A stretch of 64,000 bases of DNA, from assembly GCA_021323775.1 (NCBI GenBank), contig JAJPKK010000114.1, forward strand, positions 1 through 64,000, read 5' to 3'. The DNA is from Hyphomicrobiales bacterium. GTDB taxonomy: Bacteria > Pseudomonadota > Alphaproteobacteria > Rhizobiales > Xanthobacteraceae. Under the pieces are notes generated by a model that was given only the letters and a program-made list of their open reading frames with translations, searched no databases and was not told where the DNA came from. This document shows positions 17,280 to 26,551 of the stretch, piece by piece; position 1 is the first letter of the stretch; the number at the start of each line of letters is the position of its first letter. The position numbers were made by a program, and so were the translations under genes.

Positions 17280-17888
17280 GTCGCTCAGAACAGGCGCGGA
17301 TTGCAGCGCGACGGTTGATTTCTTTGCCAGGCTCACCCCTGAAACGGCGGCGCAATTGTTGTCCGCCGCCGGCTGCCTGCCGCAGCGGGTCCGTTGTCCG
17401 GAGAAAGGCGATCAGATTCGCGAACGTCTTCCGATGGTGGTGGACGACCAACGGCTTCATTCGCGCAATGGAAGAGGTCATCGAACTCTACGAGCAGGCG
17501 CCGGTGCGCGCGGACGATCGCGTTCTGATCCACGGCGACGTCGGATTGCACAATCTGGCGCTCGATGCGGAATCCGGCGAAATCCGGTTGCGTCAGTGGC
17601 ATCTTCGACTACGACAATGCTGCGTGGGCAGACCGCGACTCGCGGTATCTGCTGTTTGATGTCGGGCGAGACGGCCGAGAAGACACGTTGGACGCCGCTC
17701 TCGCCATTTATGAGCCCGCGGTGGGCCGGTTTGTGGATCGCAATCGTATTCGACTATACAATGCGGCCTGTGCTATCAACTTCCTGGCGTTCAGAGCGGG
17801 CACCGTTGCAGAGCAGAAGCCGTGCGGGCGAACGCTTGCCGAAGATATTCGATGGGTGCGTGCAGCTCTCTCGAAGCTTGCGCCATGA
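17280..17888 (+). pseudogene. Frameshifted phosphotransferase (APH-like) pseudogene
   Basis: The remains of an aminoglycoside-phosphotransferase-family gene are spread over more than one frame. The catalytic block RVLIHGDVGLHNLALDAESG is in the frame covering about 17470-17583. The continuing block SGIFDYDNAAWADRDSRYLL, holding the metal-binding Asp, is in the next frame from about 17590 to the stop at 17888. A single-base shift near 17580-17590 separates them. The N-terminal lobe upstream also appears broken. The intact C-terminal part reads well for about 100 codons, so the decay is probably recent. An assembly error is the main alternative. Confidence 0.65.
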
Positions 17889-17909
17889 AAGCATCAACAC
17901 GGAGGGGCC

Positions 17910-19238
17910 ATGCAGCGCACCGCACTCGCTCTCGCCATCGTTTTGGGCCTTGCCGTCAGTTCGGCCCGCGCACAGTCGAGCCCGCAGTTCATTGCATTTC
18001 AGGGCATCAGCAAGGGAGCGCTGTACAAGCCCGATTCCGGTCCGGCGCCGCATGTCGGCATTCTCGTCATGCACCGCACCGCGAACTTCCTCAATCATCG
18101 CGCATGCGCCGAGCTGTCGAGCCGCGGCTTCCTCTTGCTCTGCATGAACACGCGCTACGAAAACAACGAAGCGCTGGTCGATTTCGAGAAGCTGCCGCTT
18201 GACGTGAAAGCGGGCGTTGAATTCCTGCGCCGGCAGCCGCGCGTTACGAAGGTTGTGCTGTTCGCCCACAGCGTCGGCGGCCCCCTGATGTCGTTTTATC
18301 AGGCGGTCGCTGAGAACGGGCCGGCTTATTGCAAGGGCGCAAACAAGCTCACCCAATGTGCCGACGATCTCGCCGGCCTCATCCCGGCGGATGGCATCGT
18401 GTTCGCCGACGCGCATCCGGGCAACGCGATCAATCTGTTGCGCAGCCTCAATCCGGCGGTAGCGAACGAAAACAATCCCCCGGATGCGCCTCCGGTCGCC
18501 GCGCTCGACATGTTCGACCCGAAGAACGGCTTCAATCCCGACGGACCGTCTCACTATTCTGAAGAATTCCAGGCGCGCTATTTCAAGGCGCAGGCCGAGC
18601 GCATGAACCGGCTCATTGACATTGCCCGCGACAAGCTCGACCGCATCAAGCGCAATGCTTATCCATATCCGGACGACGACATCATGATCATCCCGCGCGG
18701 CGGCAATCCGGGCGCTGGCGCTGGCGCCGACGCGCGGCTATTCGTCGCCGAACCCGATATCGCCGCGATCAACAGCACATCGCGTCCGGTCAAGCTGCTG
18801 CGCAACGACGGGACGATAACAATGCAGATCGTCAAGAGCGTCTTTGTTGCTGACCCGAGCATAGCGCGCCGCAACCTTTCCTTCCGTTCCGGCACCAAGG
18901 TGTTCACGCTGCGCTCGTTCCTGAGCGCCCAGGCCGTACGAGCCGGAAATGCGGTCGATGACATCGATTATTGTTCGACCAACAATTCGACGATCTGTGC
19001 GGTCCAGTCGATCTCGGCCCCCGTGCTGTTCGCCGCGATGGGGGCGCACTATTTCATTCGCGACAATGAGCGCCAATACGACCTGGCGCACAGCAAAGAC
19101 AAGGATTTCGTCGTGATCGAGGGCGCCACCCATGGCTTCACGCCCTGCCAGGCCTGCGCCGCGAGCGCCGGTCAGTACTCCAACACAGTCAAGAATCTGT
19201 TCGACTACATTGCGGCCTGGATCAACGCACGCTTTTGA
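17910..19238 (+). CDS. Secreted alpha/beta-hydrolase-like protein
   Basis: A 442-residue exported protein. The signal peptide (TALALAIVLGLAVSSARA) is followed by an alpha/beta-hydrolase-like region with GILVMHRTANFLNH, then a nucleophile-elbow-like VVLFAHSVGGPLMSF, where the usual GxSxG is HSVGG. The C-terminal part carries APVLFAAMGAHYF and a His in IEGATHGFTPC. A long central insert (about 175-350) may form a lid. The Cys residues in ADDIDYCSTNNSTIC and TPCQAC suggest disulfides outside the cytoplasm. A GGAGGGG ribosome-binding site precedes the ATG. The substrate is unknown. Confidence 0.75.
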   Translation: MQRTALALAIVLGLAVSSARAQSSPQFIAFQGISKGALYKPDSGPAPHVGILVMHRTANFLNHRACAELSSRGFLLLCMNTRYENNEALVDFEKLPLDVKAGVEFLRRQPRVTKVVLFAHSVGGPLMSFYQAVAENGPAYCKGANKLTQCADDLAGLIPADGIVFADAHPGNAINLLRSLNPAVANENNPPDAPPVAALDMFDPKNGFNPDGPSHYSEEFQARYFKAQAERMNRLIDIARDKLDRIKRNAYPYPDDDIMIIPRGGNPGAGAGADARLFVAEPDIAAINSTSRPVKLLRNDGTITMQIVKSVFVADPSIARRNLSFRSGTKVFTLRSFLSAQAVRAGNAVDDIDYCSTNNSTICAVQSISAPVLFAAMGAHYFIRDNERQYDLAHSKDKDFVVIEGATHGFTPCQACAASAGQYSNTVKNLFDYIAAWINARF

Positions 19239-19432
19239 AATTGTTCTACAATGGCCGCGTCCTCTCCGCGCCTCGTCCCGGCGACTGCCGGTTCCCATCC
19301 TCCCCGTTCGAGGAGGTAATAGGGGGCGGAAATAGTCGAGCTGGCCCGGACGACCCCGGTCACCACTACTGTAGTGAAGGCGCCAGGCGCTTTACCTGAG
19401 CGGAATCCGCTCTAATCGGCCGCAGGTCTCCG

Positions 19433-20221
19433 ATGATGCTGAAATTGCTCTTCGCGGTGATCGTCCTCTACGGCGGGTTCGTCGTGCTGCTGTATGTGAC
19501 TCAGCGCTCGCTTCAATATTTCCCCGAACCCCAGCGGACGACACCGGCAGCGGCGGGCCTGCCGGAGGCGGACGAGGCGGTGCTCGACACCACAGATGGG
19601 GAGCGCGTGATCGTCTGGCACGTGGCCCCGCAAGAGGGCCGGCCCGTCTTTCTTTATCTGCACGGAAACGGCGGCTCGCTGGGCTGGCGCGTCGAGCGCT
19701 TTCGCGCGCTCAATGCCGATGGCAGCGGGCTTGTCGCACTGAGCTATCGCGGCTACGGCGGCTCAAGCGGGCAGCCGACCGAGGCGGGCCTTGCTGCGGA
19801 TGCCGCGGCAGCCTATTCGTTCGCCGCCGCGCGCTATGGAGCCGGGCGCATCATCCTCTGGGGCGAATCGCTCGGCTCAGCACTCGCGATCAGGCTGGCA
19901 GCCGAAAAACCGGTCGGGCGCGTGGTGCTTGAAGCTCCATTCACATCGGCTGCCGCTGTCGCAGCATGGCACTACTGGTTCGTGCCAGTGCGGCTCTTGA
20001 TGAAGGACCAGTTCCGGTCGGACCTGCGCATCGGCAAAGTCACGGCGCCGGTGCTCATCGTACACGGCGACAACGATGTTATCGTTCCCGTGACGCTCGG
20101 CGAGCGCCTCTATGGACTGATCCGGGCGCCAAAACGTTTCGTGCGCATTGTCGGCGGCGGGCACGAGGATCTCGGCGCGAGGGCGGTCGCGGCAGCGAAA
20201 CAGTTCATCAATGAGGAGTGA
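19433..20221 (+). CDS. Membrane-anchored alpha/beta hydrolase (BEM46/YfhR-like)
   Basis: A 262-residue hydrolase with an N-terminal hydrophobic anchor (LLFAVIVLYGGFVVLLYV). The oxyanion region is FLYLHGNGGSLGWR, the nucleophile Ser lies in LWGESLGSALAIRLA, the acid in VLIVHGDNDVIVP, and the His in VGGGHEDLG. This is the arrangement of the ABHD13/BEM46/YfhR group, whose physiological substrates are poorly known. The domain probably faces the periplasm. It is a single gene; the 194-base gap upstream has only short repeats, and the stop converges on the next gene. Confidence 0.82.
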   Translation: MMLKLLFAVIVLYGGFVVLLYVTQRSLQYFPEPQRTTPAAAGLPEADEAVLDTTDGERVIVWHVAPQEGRPVFLYLHGNGGSLGWRVERFRALNADGSGLVALSYRGYGGSSGQPTEAGLAADAAAAYSFAAARYGAGRIILWGESLGSALAIRLAAEKPVGRVVLEAPFTSAAAVAAWHYWFVPVRLLMKDQFRSDLRIGKVTAPVLIVHGDNDVIVPVTLGERLYGLIRAPKRFVRIVGGGHEDLGARAVAAAKQFINEE

Positions 20222-20239
20222 CCGACGCTATCCCTCTGT

Positions 20240-21196
20240 TCAGAAGTCCGGCGTGGCCGCTGTGGGCATCGCGGCGTCCATGCCGAAAAAATATGGGTTC
20301 TCGGCGCACATTGCTTCCGGCCAAGTGCCGATGAGACGCCGATAGGTGACGCGTCCTGACCAGGGCGTGGTGAAGACTCCTTCGTCCTCCACCGTGAAAT
20401 CGACTTGGAGCCCCTTCTTCGCAGGATCCGGGTCGATGGGGCCGCGCCCGTAAGGGGGAGTGGGCCGGTATATGGCGCCGTGTTTGCGCTGGGCTTCCGC
20501 GGCGGCCTCGCCGTCGATCAGGCGGTAGCGCTCGACGACGTGCAGCGCCTTGGTGTGGGGAGTGCCAAAAGCATCGACCATCGAGAGCGGCGCGACCTTG
20601 ATGCCGACCGTATCGATCACCAGCGTGTCGCCCTCATACCAGCCGACCGAGTGGCCCTGCCAGCTAGGCGTCAGGTTGTCGGGATGTTGCGCGTTCAGGC
20701 GGACGTGGCGCACGGTATTGTGCAGCAGGTAGACCAGCGTCACCTCGTCCCGGAGCTGTAGAATCTGCATCCCGAAATGCAGCCCCATGACATAGGGCGG
20801 GGGCTCGGGCCAGCAGGTGTTATGTGCATCCGGCGTGACCGTGCCCTCAAGGGACAGGTCGCCGAGCTTCTTGACGGCCGCTGCGGCCTCGGGTTTCAGG
20901 ATCGGGTTGGTGTGATCGCCAAGCCACCGCTGCACAATGGTACAGCATGGGTCCCGCACAGTGATGGCGCCGTCGGGCTTACGGTCAGCCCTGACAACAG
21001 GGCCGGGTCCGGAGGAAGGCGGTTCGAAAAACAGCATGTCCCGTCCCCATTGGCCCAGGAGATCCGGAATGCCAGAACCGGCCTCCGCGGCCATAGCAGG
21101 GGCAGCAAATGCCCCAGCCGCAGCAAAGACGAACAGGATGACGCTGGCAGAGAACCGACGCGGAGAACGCACAGACCGCACAGACCGACTGCACAT
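20240..21196 (-). CDS. Secreted conserved hypothetical protein
   Basis: A 318-residue exported protein with a clear signal peptide (SVILFVFAAAGAFAAPAMAAEA). I recognise the recurring block WQGHSVGWYEGDTLVIDTVG and a later LHVVERYRLIDG. Both are found in a widespread family of secreted proteins of unknown function, often duplicated in soil Proteobacteria and Acidobacteria. No catalytic motif is obvious. It is the last gene of a three-gene run on this strand (GT2, deacetylase, this protein), with 24 bases between it and the deacetylase gene. It may share their transcript, although its function need not be linked. Confidence 0.7.
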   Translation of the reverse strand: MCSRSVRSVRSPRRFSASVILFVFAAAGAFAAPAMAAEAGSGIPDLLGQWGRDMLFFEPPSSGPGPVVRADRKPDGAITVRDPCCTIVQRWLGDHTNPILKPEAAAAVKKLGDLSLEGTVTPDAHNTCWPEPPPYVMGLHFGMQILQLRDEVTLVYLLHNTVRHVRLNAQHPDNLTPSWQGHSVGWYEGDTLVIDTVGIKVAPLSMVDAFGTPHTKALHVVERYRLIDGEAAAEAQRKHGAIYRPTPPYGRGPIDPDPAKKGLQVDFTVEDEGVFTTPWSGRVTYRRLIGTWPEAMCAENPYFFGMDAAMPTAATPDF

Positions 21197-21220
21197 GAGT
21201 CCCTCCCTTTGTTGGACCGG

Positions 21221-22123
21221 TCATGACAGCAACGATCGCTGGATGTCGAATCTGCTTTCCGGCGAGAGCCGAGCAAGCTCAAACCCCTCCGCCGCGAGCA
21301 GCGCCGCAAACTGCTCGCCGCCGAAGAACGCATGCTCGCGCTCGCGCATGGCGGTAAACGCATCGAGCCGCCGCAATTCGGCGTCCACGAAGCCCGGATG
21401 GCACATCACCAAACCGCCATCGGGCAGACCCTGCAGAAACGATCGGAACAGCGCATCGAAAGCGGTGTTGCGCCTGAAATCGTAGGTGCCGGCGAATGCC
21501 GGATTGGTATGCACGCCGGATGCCGCGCAGCGCCTGCGCAGGCGAACGCTCAGAAAATCGAGCACGAGTCCCTTGGGGTCGCCGAAGCGCCGCCACAGCG
21601 GCGCCGCGCGTCCGCATTGCCGGATCCACGCTCCGGGCGCCGTCCGCTTTATCGCGGCGAGCACCGCATCGCTTACCTGCGGCAACAGGTGGACGTGCTG
21701 GTGGCCGTCGACGAAATCCGGCGAGCGCCCGAAGGCCGCCCGGAACGCCGCGAACTGGTGCTCGACTTCAGCCGTGAGCGCATCAGGATCGAGCCGCCGC
21801 CCTAATCCCAGCGCGAATGTGCCGACGAGGCTAAGAAAAGCGCCGTCTCTCGCGAGCGGGCGGTAGGTGCGCGCCGCCGGCCGGAACGGCGCCGTCAGGG
21901 TAAAGTGCAGCCCGATGGCGGCGCGGTTCGATCCGGCAAAATCGGAAAGTTCTTGCGCTGCGGAGGCCGAAAAGGCCGGCGTCGTCACCATGACGGAGGC
22001 GGCGTTGATCCGGCCCCGCCCGATGAGATCGAGGATCGCGCGATTGACGGCGGGTGAGATGCCGTAGTCATCGGCACATAACCACAATTTGCGCAGCCGC
22101 CGCGCCGGCTTCAGCGCTGTCAT
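21221..22123 (-). CDS. YdjC/ChbG/HpnK-family carbohydrate deacetylase
   Basis: A metal-dependent deacetylase of the YdjC family, which includes ChbG (chitooligosaccharide deacetylase) and the hopanoid-associated HpnK. Metal-site residues are visible: the double Asp in WLCADDYGISPAVNRA, a His in IGLHFTLTAPFRP, and the HxH block DFVDGHQHVHLLPQV. The length of 300 aa is normal. The gene starts 15 bases after the GT2 stop, so the two are probably co-transcribed and may act on the same lipid-linked or surface sugar. Whether the target is a hopanoid, an undecaprenyl-linked sugar or something else is not shown here. Confidence 0.85.
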   Translation of the reverse strand: MTALKPARRLRKLWLCADDYGISPAVNRAILDLIGRGRINAASVMVTTPAFSASAAQELSDFAGSNRAAIGLHFTLTAPFRPAARTYRPLARDGAFLSLVGTFALGLGRRLDPDALTAEVEHQFAAFRAAFGRSPDFVDGHQHVHLLPQVSDAVLAAIKRTAPGAWIRQCGRAAPLWRRFGDPKGLVLDFLSVRLRRRCAASGVHTNPAFAGTYDFRRNTAFDALFRSFLQGLPDGGLVMCHPGFVDAELRRLDAFTAMREREHAFFGGEQFAALLAAEGFELARLSPESRFDIQRSLLS

Positions 22124-22138
22124 CGTCTTCCCCTGAAG

Positions 22139-23218
22139 CTATTCGGCGGCATTGCGCGCTTCATCAACTGTGCTGCTCTCGTCCTCGGCGCGTTTGACGC
22201 TGTGTTCAGCGACGAAATACACCGGCCGGCGTTTGATCTCCGAAAGCACCTTGCCGATATATTCGCCCATCACGCCGATCATCAGGAGCTGAACGCCGCC
22301 GATGACCATGATCCCGATGATGATCGAGGGATAGCCCGGCACGGTGCGCTCGTAGACGAACGTCTCGATCAAAATCCAGGCGCTGAAGACGAGGGCGGCG
22401 CCGGCCAACAGGCTGCCAAGCAGACTCGCAAGACGCAGCGGCGCCACCGAGAAGGAGGTCAGGCCCTCGACCGAAAGCCCGACAAGCGACCCCACGCTCC
22501 AGCTTGTGCGTCCATGGATGCGCGGCGCAGGCTCGTAGTCGACGCGGAACTGGCGGAACCCGATCCAGCTCGCGAGGCCTTTGAAGAAGCGATTACGTTC
22601 GGGCATCTGGCGCAACGCCGCGGCGGCCCGCGGCGACAGCAGGCGGAAGTCGCCGGCGTTCTCGGGGATCTTCTGGCGTGCGCCCCAGTTGATGAGCGAG
22701 TAGAAGCCTTTGACGGCGAGCCGCAGCAGCGTCGGCTCGTTTTCGCGATGCGCCTTGGCGGTGTAAACGACATCGTACCCGCCGTCGAGCCAATGTCCGA
22801 CGAGCTTTTCAATCATCGCCGGCGGGTGTTGTCCATCGGCGTCCATGAACAAAACGGCCCCGCGGGAGGCGTGGTCGAGGCCCGCGAGCAATGCTGCTTC
22901 CTTGCCGAAATTGCGCGACAGCGACACCACCTGGACATCGGCGGCGGTGGCGGGCAGGCCCAGCGCCACATCAAGTGACGTGTCGCGACTGCCATCGTCC
23001 ACATACACGATTTCGCACGCAAGTCCGCGCCGGTCGCGCAGCGCGGCGGCGACCGCGGTGATCCGGGCGTGAAGTTGCGCCAGTCCGGCCGCCTCGTTAT
23101 ATACCGGCACCACAATGGAAAGCCCCGCGCCAGCGCCTCCCGCCGGGCTGCGGTGCCTCGAAGTCGCTATATTATGTCGCCCCAGGGAGTCGTATTGGTC
23201 AGGTTTCATTGGTTTCAC
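22139..23218 (-). CDS. Family 2 polyisoprenyl-phosphate glycosyltransferase
   Basis: A GtrB/ArnC/DPM1-like glycosyltransferase that would load a sugar onto a polyprenyl phosphate carrier at the inner membrane. The GT-A domain begins with LSIVVPVYNEAAGL. The DxD region is AVLFMDADGQHPPAMI, and the QxxRW-like helix is replaced by the DPM-type block ENAGDFRLLSPRAA. Two C-terminal hydrophobic helices (about 270-330) anchor it. The length is 359 aa. It starts 194 bases from a divergent GtrA gene, the usual flippase partner of such enzymes, and precedes a deacetylase gene. Confidence 0.87.
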   Translation of the reverse strand: MKPMKPDQYDSLGRHNIATSRHRSPAGGAGAGLSIVVPVYNEAAGLAQLHARITAVAAALRDRRGLACEIVYVDDGSRDTSLDVALGLPATAADVQVVSLSRNFGKEAALLAGLDHASRGAVLFMDADGQHPPAMIEKLVGHWLDGGYDVVYTAKAHRENEPTLLRLAVKGFYSLINWGARQKIPENAGDFRLLSPRAAAALRQMPERNRFFKGLASWIGFRQFRVDYEPAPRIHGRTSWSVGSLVGLSVEGLTSFSVAPLRLASLLGSLLAGAALVFSAWILIETFVYERTVPGYPSIIIGIMVIGGVQLLMIGVMGEYIGKVLSEIKRRPVYFVAEHSVKRAEDESSTVDEARNAAE

Positions 23219-23412
23219 GTCGTCTCTGCCCCTAGCCTACCCCCTTGCAAGCCGGCGAGAGTAGGGCATCGGGGGGCGGCTCATCGACAAACCATCATAG
23301 CCTATGGGCGGCGCGATGTCGTCGCGCGCTTGTCGGCGCCCGTGGCGCCTCCCTTCCCGCGCCGCGGGCGGAGGAGGGAGGGGACAGGGGCCAGGCTGCG
23401 AGGCGGGGGTGC

Positions 23413-23934
23413 ATGATTCCGATTGATCGCCTCCGGGCCAGCTTCCCTCGCGCCGCCGCATTGGTTGAGCCGCATTTCGACGTGCTGCGCAAAGCTATCA
23501 GCTTCGCGCTGATCGGCGTCATCAACGTTGTTGTGGATGCAAGCGTATTCTTTCTGACCTACTCGTACTTGCGTTCAGATGCGGCCGCGCTGCGTTCCCT
23601 CGACGCCGCGGCACAATGGTGCGCCTGCGCCAGCCGCGACACGCTGGTGCTGGTTACTGCCAATGTCACCGCATGGGTGGTGGCCGTGTCCGGCTCCTAT
23701 GTGATGAATTCCTTTATCACCTTTGCGGCCGAGTCCGGCCGCCGGCTGCGCTGGTGGGACTATGGAGCGTTCGTGGCCTCGGGGGTCCTTGGCGCCATCG
23801 CGAACACCACAGCGCTGGTCATTGCGGCGCATTTCATGCCGGTGCTGCCGGCGAAGGGCTGCGCCATCCTGACGGCCTTTATGGTTAATTTTTCGATGTC
23901 GCATTTCGTTGTATTCCGCCCGCGGCGTAAGTAG
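23413..23934 (+). CDS. GtrA-family membrane protein
   Basis: A 173-residue four-helix membrane protein of the GtrA family, which is thought to move polyprenyl-phosphate sugars across the inner membrane for cell-surface glycosylation. Four hydrophobic segments are seen (about residues 25-48, 75-98, 108-130, 138-160). The family-typical ISFALIGVINVVVDASVFF and SYVMNSFITF blocks are present. The reading frame extends 56 codons upstream, but that stretch is low-complexity and lies in the shared promoter region, so the start at MIPIDRLR was preferred. It is divergent from the GT2 gene. Confidence 0.85.
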   Translation: MIPIDRLRASFPRAAALVEPHFDVLRKAISFALIGVINVVVDASVFFLTYSYLRSDAAALRSLDAAAQWCACASRDTLVLVTANVTAWVVAVSGSYVMNSFITFAAESGRRLRWWDYGAFVASGVLGAIANTTALVIAAHFMPVLPAKGCAILTAFMVNFSMSHFVVFRPRRK

Positions 23935-24060
23935 CGCCCGGGCGGTGACGGCGCGCTCGGACGACCCACGGGTCCGGCCTCCGGCCGGCCCGATGATAAA
24001 CGCCGCGAAATCGGGGATCGCCCTCGCCTGCGGCCGCCGGCGCCGGGTTTCCGCTTGCGC

Positions 24061-25044
24061 TCAATCGGGGCTACAGACGGCCGCCGCCAATTTGGCAAAC
24101 AGCGGGTTGTGGCGGCTGAACACGTAGTCGATCTGGCCTACGATGACGGTATCGGCGCCATGCTCGCGCAAGAAGCTTGCGAGATCATGAACCCTGTCGG
24201 GCGGGCAGTGCAGCGTCAGCATGCCCGGCGACGCCGGGGAGCCGAACGGCGTCAGCACGCCGAACATGTCCTTGGCGAGAGCGAGCAGCGCGTCGTTGCA
24301 GCCGGCAAACCGCGGCGTCCGCACTTCACGAAACTGCTGCGCTCGTGCGTGCGCTGCGATCCGATCAAGGACAAGCCGAGCCACTTCAAGCTGCGTCTTG
24401 CCCCACGGGGCGCCGCGCGCGGCGACAAGATTTGCCTGTGACCGCAATATCATGCCATCGTCGAGCACTTTGAGGCCGTTGGCCGCAAGGGTCGCTCCAG
24501 TGGTGGTGATATCGACGATGAGTTCGGCGGTGCCGGCGGCTGGTGCACCCTCCGTCGCCCCGGCGCTCTCGACGATGCGATAGTCGACGATGCCGTGGCG
24601 GGAGAAAAAAACCCGGGTCAGATGGATGTATTTGGTGGCAACGCGGAGACGGCGGTCGTGTCTCATGCGGAACGAGATCGCCACGTCGTCAAGGTCCGCC
24701 ATATCGCGCACGTCGATCCATGCCTCCGGCACGGCGACGACAACGTTGGCGTAGCCGAACCCGAGCCCTTCCACGAGCACGACCTTGCGGTCGGCGTCCG
24801 GGATCATCTCCCGCACCAGATCCTCACCCGTGATGCCGAAATGGACTGCGCCGGCGGCGAGCTGATCGGTGATTTCCGAGGCTGAAAGGAACGCCACCTC
24901 GACGCCGTCGACGCCTTTAATGCCGCCGCGATAGTCGCGCGCTCCGCGCGGCTTGATGAGTTCAAGCCCGGCGCGGGCGAAAAACGCCTCAGCGTTCTGC
25001 TGCAAGCGACCCTTGGCCGGAACCGCGAAGACGAGCACGCTCAC
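24061..25044 (-). CDS. hisG: ATP phosphoribosyltransferase (catalytic subunit)
   Basis: The first enzyme of histidine synthesis, joining ATP and PRPP. The start ([18 protein letters not shown]), the PRPP-binding block [18 protein letters not shown] and the [10 protein letters not shown] region all match HisG. I place the start at a GTG at 25044, which overlaps the hisZ stop in a GTGA arrangement, giving 327 aa. A longer frame runs 16 codons into hisZ and is less likely. The tail after the PRPP site differs from the classic long-form regulatory ACT-like domain. This fits a short-form enzyme that needs HisZ, which is encoded next door. Confidence 0.9.
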   Translation of the reverse strand: MSVLVFAVPAKGRLQQNAEAFFARAGLELIKPRGARDYRGGIKGVDGVEVAFLSASEITDQLAAGAVHFGITGEDLVREMIPDADRKVVLVEGLGFGYANVVVAVPEAWIDVRDMADLDDVAISFRMRHDRRLRVATKYIHLTRVFFSRHGIVDYRIVESAGATEGAPAAGTAELIVDITTTGATLAANGLKVLDDGMILRSQANLVAARGAPWGKTQLEVARLVLDRIAAHARAQQFREVRTPRFAGCNDALLALAKDMFGVLTPFGSPASPGMLTLHCPPDRVHDLASFLREHGADTVIVGQIDYVFSRHNPLFAKLAAAVCSPD

Positions 25045-26195
25045 CGCTCCTTCTCGATATCTGCCGCCAATGCTGCCAGCCGTTCGATCCACGCCGCAAA
25101 CCCGACCGCCGCGACAGGCTGGGGGCTGCCGAGCCTTGAGAGCAGGCCGTCATAACGCCCCCCGGCGACCAGTTGACCGTCGACGCGGCCGGCCCGGTCG
25201 TATAGCTCAAACACGAAGCCGGTGTAGTAATCGACCCCGCGACCGAACGCCGTGGCGAACCGAATGCGATCCACGTCCACGCCACGGCGAGCCAGCAGCA
25301 CGATACGGCTTTCAAACAGCTCCAGGGCCGGCGCCAGCGAGATGCCGGCTTCTGCCGCAAGCCCCCGCAGGGCCGCTGCGCCCTCGGACGGCGTGCCCTC
25401 AACGGCAAGGAAGCGTGCAAGCAGGGCGCAGGTTTCCTCCGGCAAAGCATTCGAGGCGCCGAGCTCAGCTTGTTCCACGAAGCGGTCAGCGATCTCCCCA
25501 ATGCTGCGTCCGCCGACCGCGCTTTTGCCGGCTATCGACAAGAGGTCCGTGACCAGCGCGTGGGCAGCCTTCGGATGTGCGTTGGCGAGCGCCGCGAGGA
25601 CGCCCTGGTACTCATTTCGCTTCTGACGACTGGTGGGCGTCAAGCGTTCGAGGTCCTGGGCGAGCGTCGCCTTGCGGTTGAAATCCTTGAGCAGCCGGCG
25701 CTTCCAGGCTGGCGGAAGATCGAGCGCGGCGATCAGGGCCGCAAACAGCGCCACATCGCCGATCACGATCCCGGGCGTGGCCAGGCCGTATTGGGCAGTG
25801 GCCTCGATGCCAAGGGCGAGCGCCTCGGCGTCGGCGGCCGCTCTGTCGGCGTGGCCAAACGATTCAATGCCGGCTTGCAGGAACTCGCCCGACCCCGCGC
25901 CGCTGTCGCGAAACACCGGCCCCAGATAGCAAAACTTCGCTGGCTGGGGAGCTCGCGAAGAGGCAAGGTAATCGCGTGCCACCGGGATGGTGAGGTCCGG
26001 CCGCAGACAGAATTCGCGTCCCGCCGTGTCGGTGACGAGATACATGTGCCGGCGCATGTCCTCGCCGGACAGGTCGAAGAAAGGCTCGGCGGGCTGCAGG
26101 ATCGCGGGCGACACCCGCGCATAGCCGGCGTCCACAAACGCACCGATCAGGCCGTCAGCGCGCGTCTGGGCGTCAATGGATGGCGTGCGGTTCAT
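25041..26195 (-). CDS. hisZ: ATP phosphoribosyltransferase regulatory subunit HisZ
   Basis: A histidyl-tRNA-synthetase paralogue that forms a complex with short HisG and makes it active and histidine-sensitive. Class II synthetase-like motifs are visible: [18 protein letters not shown], then [26 protein letters not shown] and a C-terminal [14 protein letters not shown]. No anticodon-binding domain is present, as expected of HisZ. The length is 384 aa from MNRTPSID; an ATG 5 codons earlier (MPPEAMNR) is also possible. Further upstream the frame runs into an intergenic repeat. hisS, often adjacent to hisZ in related genomes, is absent here. It is translationally coupled to hisG. Confidence 0.88.
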   Translation of the reverse strand: MNRTPSIDAQTRADGLIGAFVDAGYARVSPAILQPAEPFFDLSGEDMRRHMYLVTDTAGREFCLRPDLTIPVARDYLASSRAPQPAKFCYLGPVFRDSGAGSGEFLQAGIESFGHADRAAADAEALALGIEATAQYGLATPGIVIGDVALFAALIAALDLPPAWKRRLLKDFNRKATLAQDLERLTPTSRQKRNEYQGVLAALANAHPKAAHALVTDLLSIAGKSAVGGRSIGEIADRFVEQAELGASNALPEETCALLARFLAVEGTPSEGAAALRGLAAEAGISLAPALELFESRIVLLARRGVDVDRIRFATAFGRGVDYYTGFVFELYDRAGRVDGQLVAGGRYDGLLSRLGSPQPVAAVGFAAWIERLAALAADIEKER

Positions 26196-26551
26196 CGCTT
26201 CCGGCGGCATTCTGAATGGGTGGGGTGCGCAAAGGTGCGCCCCGTCCCCCTTCCCTATCCTCCCCGGCAAGCGGGGAGGGAGGGCAGCGGCGGGCGCGCT
26301 TCTCGTTACCACCCTACAATCTACAATCGCTTAGCACGGCCAAGTTAAGGTTTCGATGGCTGACCACGGCCGGACCAATCTTGGGCGGCCTGCCGTCGGA
26401 CACACGATATCGTGAAGCCCGGACAAGTTTGCCACGATTGATGGAAGCGCATAATTAATAATTAAATAAAGAGAACCGATCCGAAACGGGTCGAAAACGA
26501 TGGGCAAACGCGCATCCGGCGTACTGCTCGTCGCCAGAAAAGGAAGTCGCT
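26196..26551. other. Divergent hisZ / ctpA promoter region with palindrome
   Basis: No gene is seen in these 356 bases. A palindrome TCCTCCCCGGCaaGCGGGGAGG lies at about 26258-26280, of the same C-rich type found inside ycjF. From about 26450 the sequence turns AT-rich (ATTAATAATTAAATAAAG), which probably carries the ctpA promoter. Confidence 0.55.
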
